Below are positions 1 to 7,664 of a DNA stretch of 64,000 nucleotides, piece by piece (position 1 is the stretch's first letter; each line of letters opens with the position of its first letter). This DNA comes from Bacterioplanoides sp965219715. GTDB taxonomy: Bacteria > Pseudomonadota > Gammaproteobacteria > Pseudomonadales > Oceanobacteraceae. The position numbers and the translations under genes are program-made. The stretch is taken from positions 2,728,001 to 2,792,000 of the forward strand of contig NZ_OZ244785.1 of the NCBI RefSeq assembly GCF_965219715.1, in the 5' to 3' direction. The notes beneath the pieces were generated by a model. That model did not search any database. It worked only from the letters and a program-made list of their open reading frames with translations, and had not been told where the DNA came from.

Positions 1-429
1 GTATTCAATTTCCGGGAAGATAATCTGTTCCTTCACACCCATGCTGTAGTTACCACGACCATCGAATGATTTCGGGTTAATACCGCGGAAGTCACGAACA
101 CGTGGCAGAGAGATATCTACCAGACGGTCCAGGAATTCCCACATACGGTCGCGACGCAGGGTTACTTTACAGCCAATTGGCCAGCCTTCACGAACCTTAA
201 AGCCCGCTACTGACTTACGTGCCTTAGTAACAACAACTTTCTGACCAGCGATGGTTTCCATATCGGCAACCGCGCTGTCCAGCAGCTTCTTGTCACCCAA
301 AGCTTCACCAACACCCATGTTCAGGGTGATTTTAGTGATCTTAGGCACTTGCATTACATTATCGTAACCAAACTCTTCTTTCAGCTTGGCTACTACTTCT
401 TCTTTGTACAGTTTTTCTAAACGTGACAT
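1..429 (-). CDS. rplE: 50S ribosomal protein L5, 3' part outside window
   Basis: Large-subunit protein that binds 5S rRNA in the central protuberance and contacts the P-site tRNA. The window holds the first 143 codons of about 179; the reading frame is open to the left edge, so the gene is cut by the window and not broken. The N-terminus (MSRLEKLYKEEVVAKL) and the segment RDFRGINPKSFDGRGNYSMG are typical of L5. The start is the ATG at 429, 18 bases after the L24 stop, the usual spc-operon arrangement. Identification is secure; the C-terminal end cannot be checked here. Confidence 0.97.
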   Translation of the reverse strand, partial: MSRLEKLYKEEVVAKLKEEFGYDNVMQVPKITKITLNMGVGEALGDKKLLDSAVADMETIAGQKVVVTKARKSVAGFKVREGWPIGCKVTLRRDRMWEFLDRLVDISLPRVRDFRGINPKSFDGRGNYSMGVKEQIIFPEIEY

Positions 430-447
430 AGCAGTATCCAGGTCCGA

Positions 448-762
448 TTAGGCGTCCAGTTGTTCGCCTGTGGATTTGAAGATACGTACCTTTTTGTCGC
501 CTTCAACTTTAAAGCCAACGCGGTCAGCTTTTTCAGTTTTAGCGTTCCAGATAGCAACGTTAGAAGCTTGAATACCAGCTTCTTTATCAACGATGCCGCC
601 TGGCTGTTGCAGGTACGGGTTTGGTTTCTGGTGTTTTTTCACCATGTTAATGCCGGACACGATCAGACGACCGTCAGCCAGTACTTTTTGTACTTTGCCG
701 CGCTTGCCTTTGTCTTTACCAGCAATAACTACTACTTCGTCATTTTTGCGAATCTTTAACAT
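448..762 (-). CDS. rplX: 50S ribosomal protein L24
   Basis: Early-assembly large-subunit protein that initiates 50S folding on 23S rRNA. The N-terminal KOW motif is visible (DEVVVIAGKDKGKRGKV). A GTG two codons upstream (768) is in frame, but the strong Shine-Dalgarno GGGAGG lies almost against it and sits 7 bases from the ATG at 762, so 762 is chosen. That gives 104 residues, the same length as E. coli L24. It lies between L14 and L5 as in the standard spc operon. Confidence 0.97.
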   Translation of the reverse strand: MLKIRKNDEVVVIAGKDKGKRGKVQKVLADGRLIVSGINMVKKHQKPNPYLQQPGGIVDKEAGIQASNVAIWNAKTEKADRVGFKVEGDKKVRIFKSTGEQLDA

Positions 763-775
763 AGTCACCCCTCCC

Positions 776-1144
776 TTACAGCACTTCTGGTGCCAGGGAA
801 ATGATTTTCATGAATTGCTCAGAACGCAGTTCACGAGTAACAGGGCCAAAGATACGGGTACCAATTGGCGCATTAGATGCGTTCAACAGTACAGCAGAGT
901 TGACGTCGAAACGGATAATAGAACCGTCTGGACGACGTACGCCTTTACGGGTACGTACAACTACTGCGGTCATCACCTGACCTTTCTTAACTTTACCGCG
1001 AGGAATTGCTTCCTTAACGGATACTTTGATCAAGTCGCCGATGCCAGCGTAGCGACGATGCGAGCCACCCAGTACTTTGATGCACTGAACTCGCTTCGCG
1101 CCACTGTTATCAGCAACGTCAAGCATGGTTTGCGTTTGGATCAT
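776..1144 (-). CDS. rplN: 50S ribosomal protein L14
   Basis: Large-subunit protein at the subunit interface, forming bridge B8 with 16S rRNA and contacting L19. It has 122 residues, the normal length. The opening MIQTQTMLDVADNSGAKRV and the segment VVRTRKGVRRPDGSIIRFD are the family signature. It starts the spc part of the cluster after S17, with about 30 bases between the genes and no visible promoter or terminator in that gap, so it is probably co-transcribed with the S10 genes. Confidence 0.98.
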   Translation of the reverse strand: MIQTQTMLDVADNSGAKRVQCIKVLGGSHRRYAGIGDLIKVSVKEAIPRGKVKKGQVMTAVVVRTRKGVRRPDGSIIRFDVNSAVLLNASNAPIGTRIFGPVTRELRSEQFMKIISLAPEVL

Positions 1145-1175
1145 GCCTATCGCTCCTTACTAACTGCGCCTGGTA

Positions 1176-1436
1176 TTAAACCTTGGCGGCGCGCTCGTCG
1201 ATACTTACCAGCGCCCAAGTCTTGTTTTTAGACAGAGGGCGTGACTCTTTAACAGTAACTGTGTCACCAATCTGACACTCGTTATTGGCGTCGTGGGCCA
1301 TAACCTTGGTTGATTTTTTCACGAACTTTTTATAGATCGGGTGCTTTACGCGACGTTCAACCAGAACGGTGATGGACTTGTCCATCTTGTTGCTCACGAC
1401 ACGACCACTCAGGGTACGAACAGTTGTCTCAGTCAT
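1176..1436 (-). CDS. rpsQ: 30S ribosomal protein S17
   Basis: Primary 16S rRNA-binding protein of the small-subunit body, OB fold, 86 residues as usual. Recognisable segments are RTLSGRVVSNKMDKSITVLVE near the start, written here as the pair RTLSGRVVSNK and MDKSITVLVE, and VTVKESRPLSKNKTWALV near the end. The ATG at 1436 lies 2 bases beyond the L29 stop, so the two are probably translationally coupled. It is the last gene of the classical S10 operon. Confidence 0.97.
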   Translation of the reverse strand: MTETTVRTLSGRVVSNKMDKSITVLVERRVKHPIYKKFVKKSTKVMAHDANNECQIGDTVTVKESRPLSKNKTWALVSIDERAAKV

Positions 1437-1438
1437 GA

Positions 1439-1630
1439 TTATTCACCTGCCTTCTGTGCCAGCACGGTTTTAACGCGAGCGATATCACGACGAGTCTGCT
1501 TGATCAGGTGGGACTGACCCAGTTGACCAGTAGACTTCTGCATACGCAGTTTGAATTGATCGCTCAACAGTTCTTCAAGCTGAGATTGCAGCTCAGCCAC
1601 TGATTTTTCTTTCAGCTCACTTGCATTCAT
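1439..1630 (-). CDS. rpmC: 50S ribosomal protein L29
   Basis: Small helical protein at the polypeptide exit tunnel, near the docking site of trigger factor and SRP. A GTG at 1633 is in frame just upstream, but the ATG at 1630 overlaps the L16 stop as TGATG, which favours coupled initiation. That start gives 63 residues, the same as E. coli L29. The segment ARVKTVLAQKAGE at the C-terminus and QFKLRMQKSTGQLGQSHLIK in the middle are characteristic. Confidence 0.96.
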   Translation of the reverse strand: MNASELKEKSVAELQSQLEELLSDQFKLRMQKSTGQLGQSHLIKQTRRDIARVKTVLAQKAGE

Positions 1631-2043
1631 CACAGCACCGTCCGTTTAACAAATTCAGTTTTGAAAGGCAGTTTTGCTGCAGCAAGAGAGAACGCTTCAC
1701 GCGCCAGCTCTTCAGGAACACCTTCCATTTCGTACAGAACGCGACCTGGCTGAATCTGAGCAACCCAGTACTCAACGTTACCCTTACCTTTACCCTGACG
1801 AACTTCCAGAGGCTTAGCGGTAATAGGTTTGTCTGGGAAAACACGGATCCAGATTTTACCGCCACGCTTAACCTTACGGGTCATAGCACGACGTGCGGCT
1901 TCGATCTGACGTGAGGTCATACGACCACGACCAGTTGCCTTCAGGCCGAATTCACCGAAGCTCACTTTAGAGCCACGGATCGCCAGGCCACGGTTGCGGC
2001 CGGTCTGAACCTTACGGAACTTGGTACGTTTTGGTAACAACAT
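1630..2043 (-). CDS. rplP: 50S ribosomal protein L16
   Basis: Large-subunit protein near the A site and peptidyl-transferase centre; it helps position tRNA during accommodation. It has 137 residues, one more than in E. coli. The N-terminus MLLPKRTKFRKVQTGRNRG and the motif RGGKIWIRVFPDKP are diagnostic. It lies between S3 and L29 and its stop overlaps the L29 start by one base (TGATG). Confidence 0.98.
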   Translation of the reverse strand: MLLPKRTKFRKVQTGRNRGLAIRGSKVSFGEFGLKATGRGRMTSRQIEAARRAMTRKVKRGGKIWIRVFPDKPITAKPLEVRQGKGKGNVEYWVAQIQPGRVLYEMEGVPEELAREAFSLAAAKLPFKTEFVKRTVL

Positions 2044-2055
2044 ATCTAATTCCCC

Positions 2056-2748
2056 TTATGAACGACCGGATTTCTTTTTACCCTGGCTGCTCTTAGCGCG
2101 GTCACGGACTTCTTGAATTCCGCCCAGGATCTCACCTTTGAAGATCCAAACCTTAACGCCAATCACACCATAGGTAGTGTGTGCTTCGTAAGTTGCGTAG
2201 TCGATGTCTGCACGCAGAGTGTGCAGCGGTACACGACCTTCGCGATACCACTCAGAACGAGCGATCTCAGCACCACCTAAACGGCCGCTCACCTGGATCT
2301 TGATACCTTCAGCACCACCACGCATAGCGTTTTGTACTGCACGCTTCATAGCACGACGGAACATCACACGACGCTCCAGCTGGCTAGCAACGCTTTGTGC
2401 TACCAGTTTGGCATCCAGATCTGGCTTACGAACTTCTTCAATATTGATGTGTACCGGAATACCCATCAGTTCACTTACGTCTTTACGCAGAACTTCAACG
2501 TCTTCGCCTTTTTTACCAATCACGATGCCTGGACGGGCAGTGTGAATGGTTACTTTGGCGTTTTGCGCAGGACGCTCGATAACAACTTTGCTCACTGAAG
2601 CTTTTTCTAAACGCTTTTCGATCAGAGAACGAACAGCGATGTCAGTCAGCAGGTTGTCGGCATACTTATCCTTACCGGCATACCAGACCGAGTTATGGTC
2701 TTTAGTAATACCTAAGCGGATACCGGTTGGATGAACTTTTTGACCCAT
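2056..2748 (-). CDS. rpsC: 30S ribosomal protein S3
   Basis: Small-subunit head protein at the mRNA entry channel, with helicase activity together with S4 and S5. It has 230 residues. An N-terminal type II KH domain is visible with the GxxG loop GKKG (around residue 80, PGIVIGKKGEDVEVL). The C-terminal domain carries the usual segment SGRLGGAEIARSEWYREG and a basic tail. It sits between L22 and L16 as in the standard S10 operon. Confidence 0.98.
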   Translation of the reverse strand: MGQKVHPTGIRLGITKDHNSVWYAGKDKYADNLLTDIAVRSLIEKRLEKASVSKVVIERPAQNAKVTIHTARPGIVIGKKGEDVEVLRKDVSELMGIPVHINIEEVRKPDLDAKLVAQSVASQLERRVMFRRAMKRAVQNAMRGGAEGIKIQVSGRLGGAEIARSEWYREGRVPLHTLRADIDYATYEAHTTYGVIGVKVWIFKGEILGGIQEVRDRAKSSQGKKKSGRS

Positions 2749-2759
2749 CTGACCAACTC

Positions 2760-3092
2760 CTATTCAGAAACTTTCACAGTGATGTGACAAGTACGCTTGA
2801 AGATACGGTCCGCACGGCCTTTAGCACGTGGACGGATACGCTTCATAGTCATACCTTCATCAACAAACACAGTTGATACGCTCAGCTCATCGACATCAGC
2901 ACCGTTATTGTGCTCAGCATTGGCAATCGCAGATTCCAATACTTTTTTCATGATGTCGGCGCCTTTACGACCACTGAATGCCAGAATATCCAGCGCTTCA
3001 GCTACGTTTTTGCCGCGGATCTGATCCGCAACCAGGCGTGCTTTTTGTGCAGATAAGCGAGCACCACGTAATACAGCGGCTACTTCAGACAT
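2760..3092 (-). CDS. rplV: 50S ribosomal protein L22
   Basis: Large-subunit protein lining the exit tunnel with an extended beta-hairpin that contributes to the constriction and to macrolide sensitivity. It has 110 residues, equal to E. coli. Visible signatures are RGARLSAQKARLVADQIRGK near the N-terminus and the hairpin segment MKRIRPRAKGRADRI with no deletion in the tip. The start codon ATG is preceded by a strong GGAGGGG ribosome-binding site. Confidence 0.98.
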   Translation of the reverse strand: MSEVAAVLRGARLSAQKARLVADQIRGKNVAEALDILAFSGRKGADIMKKVLESAIANAEHNNGADVDELSVSTVFVDEGMTMKRIRPRAKGRADRIFKRTCHITVKVSE

Positions 3093-3107
3093 ATTTCACC
3101 CCTCCTA

Positions 3108-3383
3108 TTAACGTTTGGCTTTCTTATCTGCCACGTGACCCTTGTAGGTACGTGTCAGAGCGAATTCGCCGAGTTTATGACCAACCATGTCTTCAGTTAC
3201 GAAAACAGGTACGTGTTGACGACCGTTGTGTACAGCAATCGTCAGCCCCACGAAATCCGGAAAGATTGTGGAGCGGCGAGACCAAGTCTTGATCGGACGT
3301 TTGTCGTTCTTCTCAAGAGCAGTCTCTACCTTCTTCATTAAGTGATGGTCAATAAATGGACCTTTTTTCAATGAACGTGGCAC
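3108..3383 (-). CDS. rpsS: 30S ribosomal protein S19
   Basis: Small-subunit head protein, partner of S13, close to the A-site tRNA. It has 91 residues with the typical opening PRSLKKGPFIDHHLMKKVE and the central FVGLTIAVHNGRQHVPVFV, written here as FVGLTIAVHNG and RQHVPVFV. The start codon is GTG at 3383, placed 7 bases after AGAGAGGA; no ATG fits the conserved N-terminus. It lies between L2 and L22. Confidence 0.97.
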   Translation of the reverse strand: MPRSLKKGPFIDHHLMKKVETALEKNDKRPIKTWSRRSTIFPDFVGLTIAVHNGRQHVPVFVTEDMVGHKLGEFALTRTYKGHVADKKAKR

Positions 3384-3400
3384 AGTTCAATCCTCTCTAA

Positions 3401-4228
3401 TTATTTCGCAGAACGACGACGTACGATCAGCTTGTCGGTACGCTTATTCTTACGAGTCTTGTAGCCCTTAGTTGGAACGCCCCAAGGAGTAACTGGGTGA
3501 CGACCACCAGAGGTACGACCTTCACCACCACCGTGTGGGTGATCTACCGGGTTCATTACCACACCGCGAACGGTAGGACGAACACCACGCCAGCGTGAAG
3601 CACCAGCTTTACCCAGTTCACGCAGAGCGTGCTCAGAGTTACCAACTTCACCCATGGTCGCGCGACAGTCAGACAGAACCTTACGCATTTCACCGGAACG
3701 CAGACGCAGAGTGCTGTAAGCACCTTCACGAGCAACCAGCTGTGCAGAAGTACCCGCAGAACGAGCGATCTGACCACCTTTACCAGGCTTCAATTCGATG
3801 TTGTGAATTACAGAACCAACCGGGATGTTACGCAGAGACATCGCGCTACCTGGTTTGATCGGAGCTTCTTCACCGGACATGATCTGATCACCAGCAGAAA
3901 CGCCTTTTGGTGCCAGAATGTAACGACGCTCACCGTCTGCATACTTCAGCAGAGCAATGTTGGCGCTACGGTTCGGATCGTATTCCAGACGTTCAACAAC
4001 TGCCGGGATACCATCTTTGTTACGCTTGAAGTCGATTACACGGTAGTGTTGCTTGTGACCACCACCAATGTGACGTGTGGTGATACGACCGTTGTTGTTA
4101 CGACCACCAGACTTTGACTTCTTCTCTAACAGAGCTGCAAAAGGCTTACCTTTGTGCAGTTCGCTGTTAACGACTTTTACAAGGTGGCGGCGGCCAGCTG
4201 AAGTCGGTTTAGTTTTTACTAATGCCAT
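3401..4228 (-). CDS. rplB: 50S ribosomal protein L2
   Basis: Essential large-subunit protein required for subunit association and peptidyl-transferase activity. It has 275 residues (273 in E. coli). The highly conserved C-terminal segment NPVDHPHGGGEGR contains the histidine linked to activity, and the tail is basic. It lies between L23 and S19 in the canonical order, with gaps of 13 and 17 bases and no internal promoter seen. Confidence 0.99.
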   Translation of the reverse strand: MALVKTKPTSAGRRHLVKVVNSELHKGKPFAALLEKKSKSGGRNNNGRITTRHIGGGHKQHYRVIDFKRNKDGIPAVVERLEYDPNRSANIALLKYADGERRYILAPKGVSAGDQIMSGEEAPIKPGSAMSLRNIPVGSVIHNIELKPGKGGQIARSAGTSAQLVAREGAYSTLRLRSGEMRKVLSDCRATMGEVGNSEHALRELGKAGASRWRGVRPTVRGVVMNPVDHPHGGGEGRTSGGRHPVTPWGVPTKGYKTRKNKRTDKLIVRRRSAK

Positions 4229-4241
4229 AACTTAGCTCCCC

Positions 4242-4538
4242 TTATTCCGCGTCTGCAAAGTCGATGTCTTGGCCATCAACCAGGCGAACGTAGGCTTTGC
4301 GAATATCGTTACGCTTGCCCATACCGCGAGCGGTACGCTTGGTTTTGCCTTTGATGTTAACGGTCTGTACGGACTGAACTTTCACTTCGAACAGAGCTTC
4401 AACAGCTTTTTTGATTTCTGGCTTAGTCGCATCAGGAGCAACACGGAAAACGTATTGACCAGCTTTCTCTGCAACGATGGTTGCTTTTTCAGAGATGTGC
4501 GGAGCAACTAATACCTTATAGATACGTTCTTGGTTCAT
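4242..4538 (-). CDS. rplW: 50S ribosomal protein L23
   Basis: Large-subunit protein at the exit-tunnel mouth and the main docking site for trigger factor and SRP. It has 98 residues. The segment YKVLVAPHISEKAT at the N-terminus and GKTKRTARGMGKRNDIRKAY near the C-terminus are typical. The start codon overlaps the L4 stop by four bases (ATGA), indicating translational coupling. Confidence 0.97.
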   Translation of the reverse strand: MNQERIYKVLVAPHISEKATIVAEKAGQYVFRVAPDATKPEIKKAVEALFEVKVQSVQTVNIKGKTKRTARGMGKRNDIRKAYVRLVDGQDIDFADAE

Positions 4539-5137
4539 GCGTAGGTCTCCTCAAGTTTTTTCAGAGCGTCTACAGTTACCAGAACTTTATCGAAAGCAAT
4601 CAGGCTAACCGGATCGATAGCAGAAGCTTCAGTAACACCAACGTGTGGTACGTTACGAGCTGCCAGATACAGTTTTTCGTCTACTTCGCCAGCAACGATT
4701 AATACGTTGTCCAGCTTCAGTTCGTTCAGTTTGGCAACAAATTCTTTCGTCTTATGAGATTCAACTGCGAAAGAATCAGCAACAATCAAACGCTCTTGGC
4801 GAACCAGTTCAGACAGAATGGCCTGCATCGCTGCGCGATACATCTTCTTGTTTACTTTCTGAGAGAAGTCACGAGGACGAGCTGCGAAAGTAACACCACC
4901 TGAACGCCAGATTGGAGAGCTAGCAGTACCAGCACGGGCACGACCAGTTCCTTTTTGACGCCATGGCTTAGCACCACCGCCAGCAACATCAGAACGGTTC
5001 TTTTGAGCTTTAGAGCCCTGACGAGCACCAGCCAAGTATGCAGTTACAACCTGGTGAACCAGAGATTCGTTAAATTCACGACCAAAGGCTACGTCGGAAA
5101 CAGCTACCGCTGCACCAGAGTTAGTTTTCAGTTCCAT
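4535..5137 (-). CDS. rplD: 50S ribosomal protein L4
   Basis: Large-subunit protein with an extended loop at the exit-tunnel constriction; in E. coli it also represses its own S10 operon. It has 200 residues (201 in E. coli). The loop segment GGGAKPWRQKGTGRARAGT is intact. Whether L4 control operates here is uncertain because the S10 leader is short (see the promoter entry). It overlaps rplW by four bases. Confidence 0.98.
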   Translation of the reverse strand: MELKTNSGAAVAVSDVAFGREFNESLVHQVVTAYLAGARQGSKAQKNRSDVAGGGAKPWRQKGTGRARAGTASSPIWRSGGVTFAARPRDFSQKVNKKMYRAAMQAILSELVRQERLIVADSFAVESHKTKEFVAKLNELKLDNVLIVAGEVDEKLYLAARNVPHVGVTEASAIDPVSLIAFDKVLVTVDALKKLEETYA

Positions 5138-5140
5138 TGC

Positions 5141-5773
5141 TTACCCCTTAGCCTTAACAGCTGGTTTAACAATTACATCGGAACCAGTCGCACCTGGAAC
5201 AGCACCTTTGATCAACAGCAGGTTGTTTTCAGCGTCTACGCGAACAACCTCTAAGCCCTGAGTAGTTACCTGCTCAGCACCCATGTGACCTGCCATTTTC
5301 TTACCTTTCCATACGCGGCCTGGAGTCTGACATTGACCGATAGAACCAGGAGCACGGTGAGACAGAGAGTTACCGTGAGTAGCATCCTGAGTAGAGAAGT
5401 TCCAGCGCTTAACACCACCCTGGAAGCCTTTACCTTTAGAAGTACCGGTTACGTCTACTTTCTGACCTGCTTCGAATTGCTCAACAGTCAGGTTTTCGCC
5501 TACTGCCAGCTCTTCTTCAGTACGGAATTCCAGAAGACCACGACCCGCTTCAACGTTAGCTTTAGCGAAGTGACCACCTTCTGGTTTAGAAATGCGAGAA
5601 GCTTTCTTCTCACCATAAGTAACCTGCAGTGCACTGTAACCGTCAGTTTCGGCGGTTTTAACTTGAGTAATGCGATTAGGCGCTACTTCAAGAACAGTTA
5701 CAGCAACAGATTGACCTGCTTCGGTAAATACGCGAGTCATGCCCGCTTTTTTACCGACAATACCAATTGCCAT
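5141..5773 (-). CDS. rplC: 50S ribosomal protein L3
   Basis: Early-assembly large-subunit protein whose loop reaches the peptidyl-transferase centre. It has 210 residues. The opening MAIGIVGKKAGMTRVFTEAG and the segment HRAPGSIGQCQTPGRVWKGK are diagnostic, including the Gly-Gln that is methylated by PrmB in E. coli. It follows S10 after about 100 bases and is separated from L4 by 3 bases. Confidence 0.98.
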   Translation of the reverse strand: MAIGIVGKKAGMTRVFTEAGQSVAVTVLEVAPNRITQVKTAETDGYSALQVTYGEKKASRISKPEGGHFAKANVEAGRGLLEFRTEEELAVGENLTVEQFEAGQKVDVTGTSKGKGFQGGVKRWNFSTQDATHGNSLSHRAPGSIGQCQTPGRVWKGKKMAGHMGAEQVTTQGLEVVRVDAENNLLLIKGAVPGATGSDVIVKPAVKAKG

Positions 5774-5873
5774 TTTGTATTTCCTCTCGTGTACGGGGCT
5801 TTAACCCACTATGGCCGCCCAGTTGAACGGGCGTTACACAGAGCACTGTGTGTTCTGGAAAAAACCTTTCGGA

Positions 5874-6185
5874 TTAACCCAGACTGATCTGAACTTCCAC
5901 ACCGGCAGCCAGATCAAGCTTCATCAGCGCATCAACTGTTTTCTCAGTCGGCTCAACAATGTCGAGCATGCGCTTGTGTGTACGGATTTCGTACTGATCA
6001 CGCGCGTCTTTGTTAACGTGCGGAGAGATCAGAACGGTGAAACGCTCTTTACGAGTAGGCAGTGGAATAGGACCACGAACCTGAGCGCCCGTACGTTTTG
6101 CAGTTTCAACAATCTCCTGAGTCGAAGAATCGATCAGACGATGGTCAAAAGCTTTCAAACGGATACGGATACGTTGGTTTTGCAT
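5874..6185 (-). CDS. rpsJ: 30S ribosomal protein S10 (NusE)
   Basis: Small-subunit head protein that also serves as NusE, binding NusB and NusG in antitermination and transcription-translation coupling. TTG and GTG codons lie in frame just upstream, but GGGAG sits 7 bases before the ATG at 6185, which gives 103 residues, exactly the E. coli length. The N-terminus MQNQRIRIRLKAFDHRLID and TGAQVRGPIPLPTRKERFTV are characteristic. It is the first gene of the S10 cluster and has its own promoter. Confidence 0.98.
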   Translation of the reverse strand: MQNQRIRIRLKAFDHRLIDSSTQEIVETAKRTGAQVRGPIPLPTRKERFTVLISPHVNKDARDQYEIRTHKRMLDIVEPTEKTVDALMKLDLAAGVEVQISLG

Positions 6186-6264
6186 CACCAAACTCCCAAA
6201 ATCAAAGAACCAGAACCGCGTTGGCTAGCGATTCCTCTAATTTCCCCTAATAAAAGGGACGCGA

Positions 6265-6293
6265 ATTGTATGCGGCTGTACAAAAAGTGTCAA
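6265..6293 (-). promoter_or_regulatory. Promoter of the S10 ribosomal cluster
   Basis: On the minus strand TTGACA (6288-6293) and TACAAT (6265-6270) are separated by exactly 17 bases, a near-consensus sigma70 promoter. Transcription should begin near 6258, giving a leader of only about 70 bases before rpsJ. A small CCCT/AGGG hairpin lies near the predicted 5' end. The E. coli leader is much longer and carries the L4 attenuator; that structure is not evident here. Confidence 0.85.
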
Positions 6294-6301
6294 GCCAATA
6301 A

Positions 6302-6337
6302 AAAAAGGCCGCACCCCACAAGGGATGAAGCCTTTTT
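6302..6337 (-). terminator. Terminator after the str-operon tuf
   Basis: On the minus strand AAAAAGGC and GCCTTTTT form a stem extended by an inner CATCCC/GGGGTG pairing around the loop TTGT, followed by a run of T. It lies about 65 bases past the tuf stop and just before the S10 promoter, so it separates the str and S10 transcription units. Confidence 0.85.
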
Positions 6338-6400
6338 CTTTTTGTTGTAAGTCACTGATATTTCAGCAACTTACCGAGAATAAGAAATTGTAATTTCTTA

Positions 6401-7624
6401 TTACTCTACGATGCTCGCAACAACACCAGCGCCTACAGTACGGCCGCCTTCACGGATTGCGAAACGCAGACCTTCGTCCATAGCAATCGGAGCGATCAGA
6501 GTAACTTCCAGAGTTACGTTATCGCCTGGCATTACCATTTCAACGCCTTCTGGCAGCTCAACAGCACCAGTTACGTCAGTAGTACGGAAGTAGAACTGTG
6601 GACGGTAGCCTTTGAAGAATGGCGTGTGACGGCCACCTTCGTCTTTGCCCAGTACGTATACTTCAGACTTGAACTTGGTGTGAGGAGTGATAGAACCCGG
6701 CTTAGCCAGAACCTGACCACGCTCAACTTCGTCACGCTTAGTACCACGCAGCAGAACACCAACGTTCTCGCCTGCACGGCCTTCGTCCAGAATCTTACGG
6801 AACATCTCTACACCAGTACAGGTAGTAGTCGTGGTCTCTTTGATACCAACGATTGCAACTTCTTCACCAGTGTTGATGATGCCGCGCTCAACACGACCCG
6901 TTACAACAGTACCACGACCCTGAATAGAGAATACGTCTTCGATTGGCATAATGAAGTCGCCGTCGATCGCACGCTCTGGCTCTGGGATGTACTCGTCCAG
7001 AGTTTCTACCAGCTTCTTAACAGCAGTAGTACCCATTTCGTTGTCGTCTTCGCCGTTCAGAGCCATCAGAGCAGAACCTGGGATGATTGGCGTGTCGTCA
7101 CCTGGGAAGTCGTATTCAGACAGCAGGTCACGCAGTTCCATTTCAACCAGTTCCAGCATCTCTGCGTATTCTTCAGAGTCTGCGCCACCGCAGTCTTCAG
7201 CCAGCAGGTCAGCTTTGTTCAGGAATACCACGATGTACGGTACACCAACCTGACGAGACAGCAGGATGTGCTCACGAGTCTGAGGCATTGGGCCGTCAGT
7301 AGAACCACATACCAGGATAGCGCCATCCATCTGAGCAGCACCGGTGATCATGTTCTTAACATAATCCGCGTGTCCCGGGCAGTCTACGTGTGCGTAGTGA
7401 CGGCTTGGGGATTCGTACTCAACGTGAGAAGTCGAGATAGTGATACCACGCTCACGCTCTTCTGGTGCGTTATCGATACCTTCGAATGCAACCAGCTCAC
7501 CGCCCCATACTTCCGCGCATACGCGAGTCAGTGCAGCAGTCAGAGTAGTTTTACCATGGTCAACGTGACCGATGGTGCCAACGTTTACGTGCGGTTTGGA
7601 ACGCTCAAACGTTTCCTTAGCCAT
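6401..7624 (-). CDS. tuf: Elongation factor Tu, copy in the str operon
   Basis: GTPase that brings aminoacyl-tRNA to the ribosomal A site. It has 407 residues, about a dozen more than E. coli EF-Tu; the extra residues include an acidic insertion after NKAD (ED-CGGADSEEYAEM region). GTPase motifs are intact: GHVDHGKT at residues 19-26, DCPGHADY near 81-88 and NKAD near 136. It follows fusA after 40 bases with an SD of GAGGTG. The protein is identical to the copy at 23262-24485, although codons differ near both ends of the genes. Confidence 0.99.
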   Translation of the reverse strand: MAKETFERSKPHVNVGTIGHVDHGKTTLTAALTRVCAEVWGGELVAFEGIDNAPEERERGITISTSHVEYESPSRHYAHVDCPGHADYVKNMITGAAQMDGAILVCGSTDGPMPQTREHILLSRQVGVPYIVVFLNKADLLAEDCGGADSEEYAEMLELVEMELRDLLSEYDFPGDDTPIIPGSALMALNGEDDNEMGTTAVKKLVETLDEYIPEPERAIDGDFIMPIEDVFSIQGRGTVVTGRVERGIINTGEEVAIVGIKETTTTTCTGVEMFRKILDEGRAGENVGVLLRGTKRDEVERGQVLAKPGSITPHTKFKSEVYVLGKDEGGRHTPFFKGYRPQFYFRTTDVTGAVELPEGVEMVMPGDNVTLEVTLIAPIAMDEGLRFAIREGGRTVGAGVVASIVE

Positions 7625-7664
7625 GAAACACCTCGTTAAATAATAAAGTGATTACTATTTTAAA

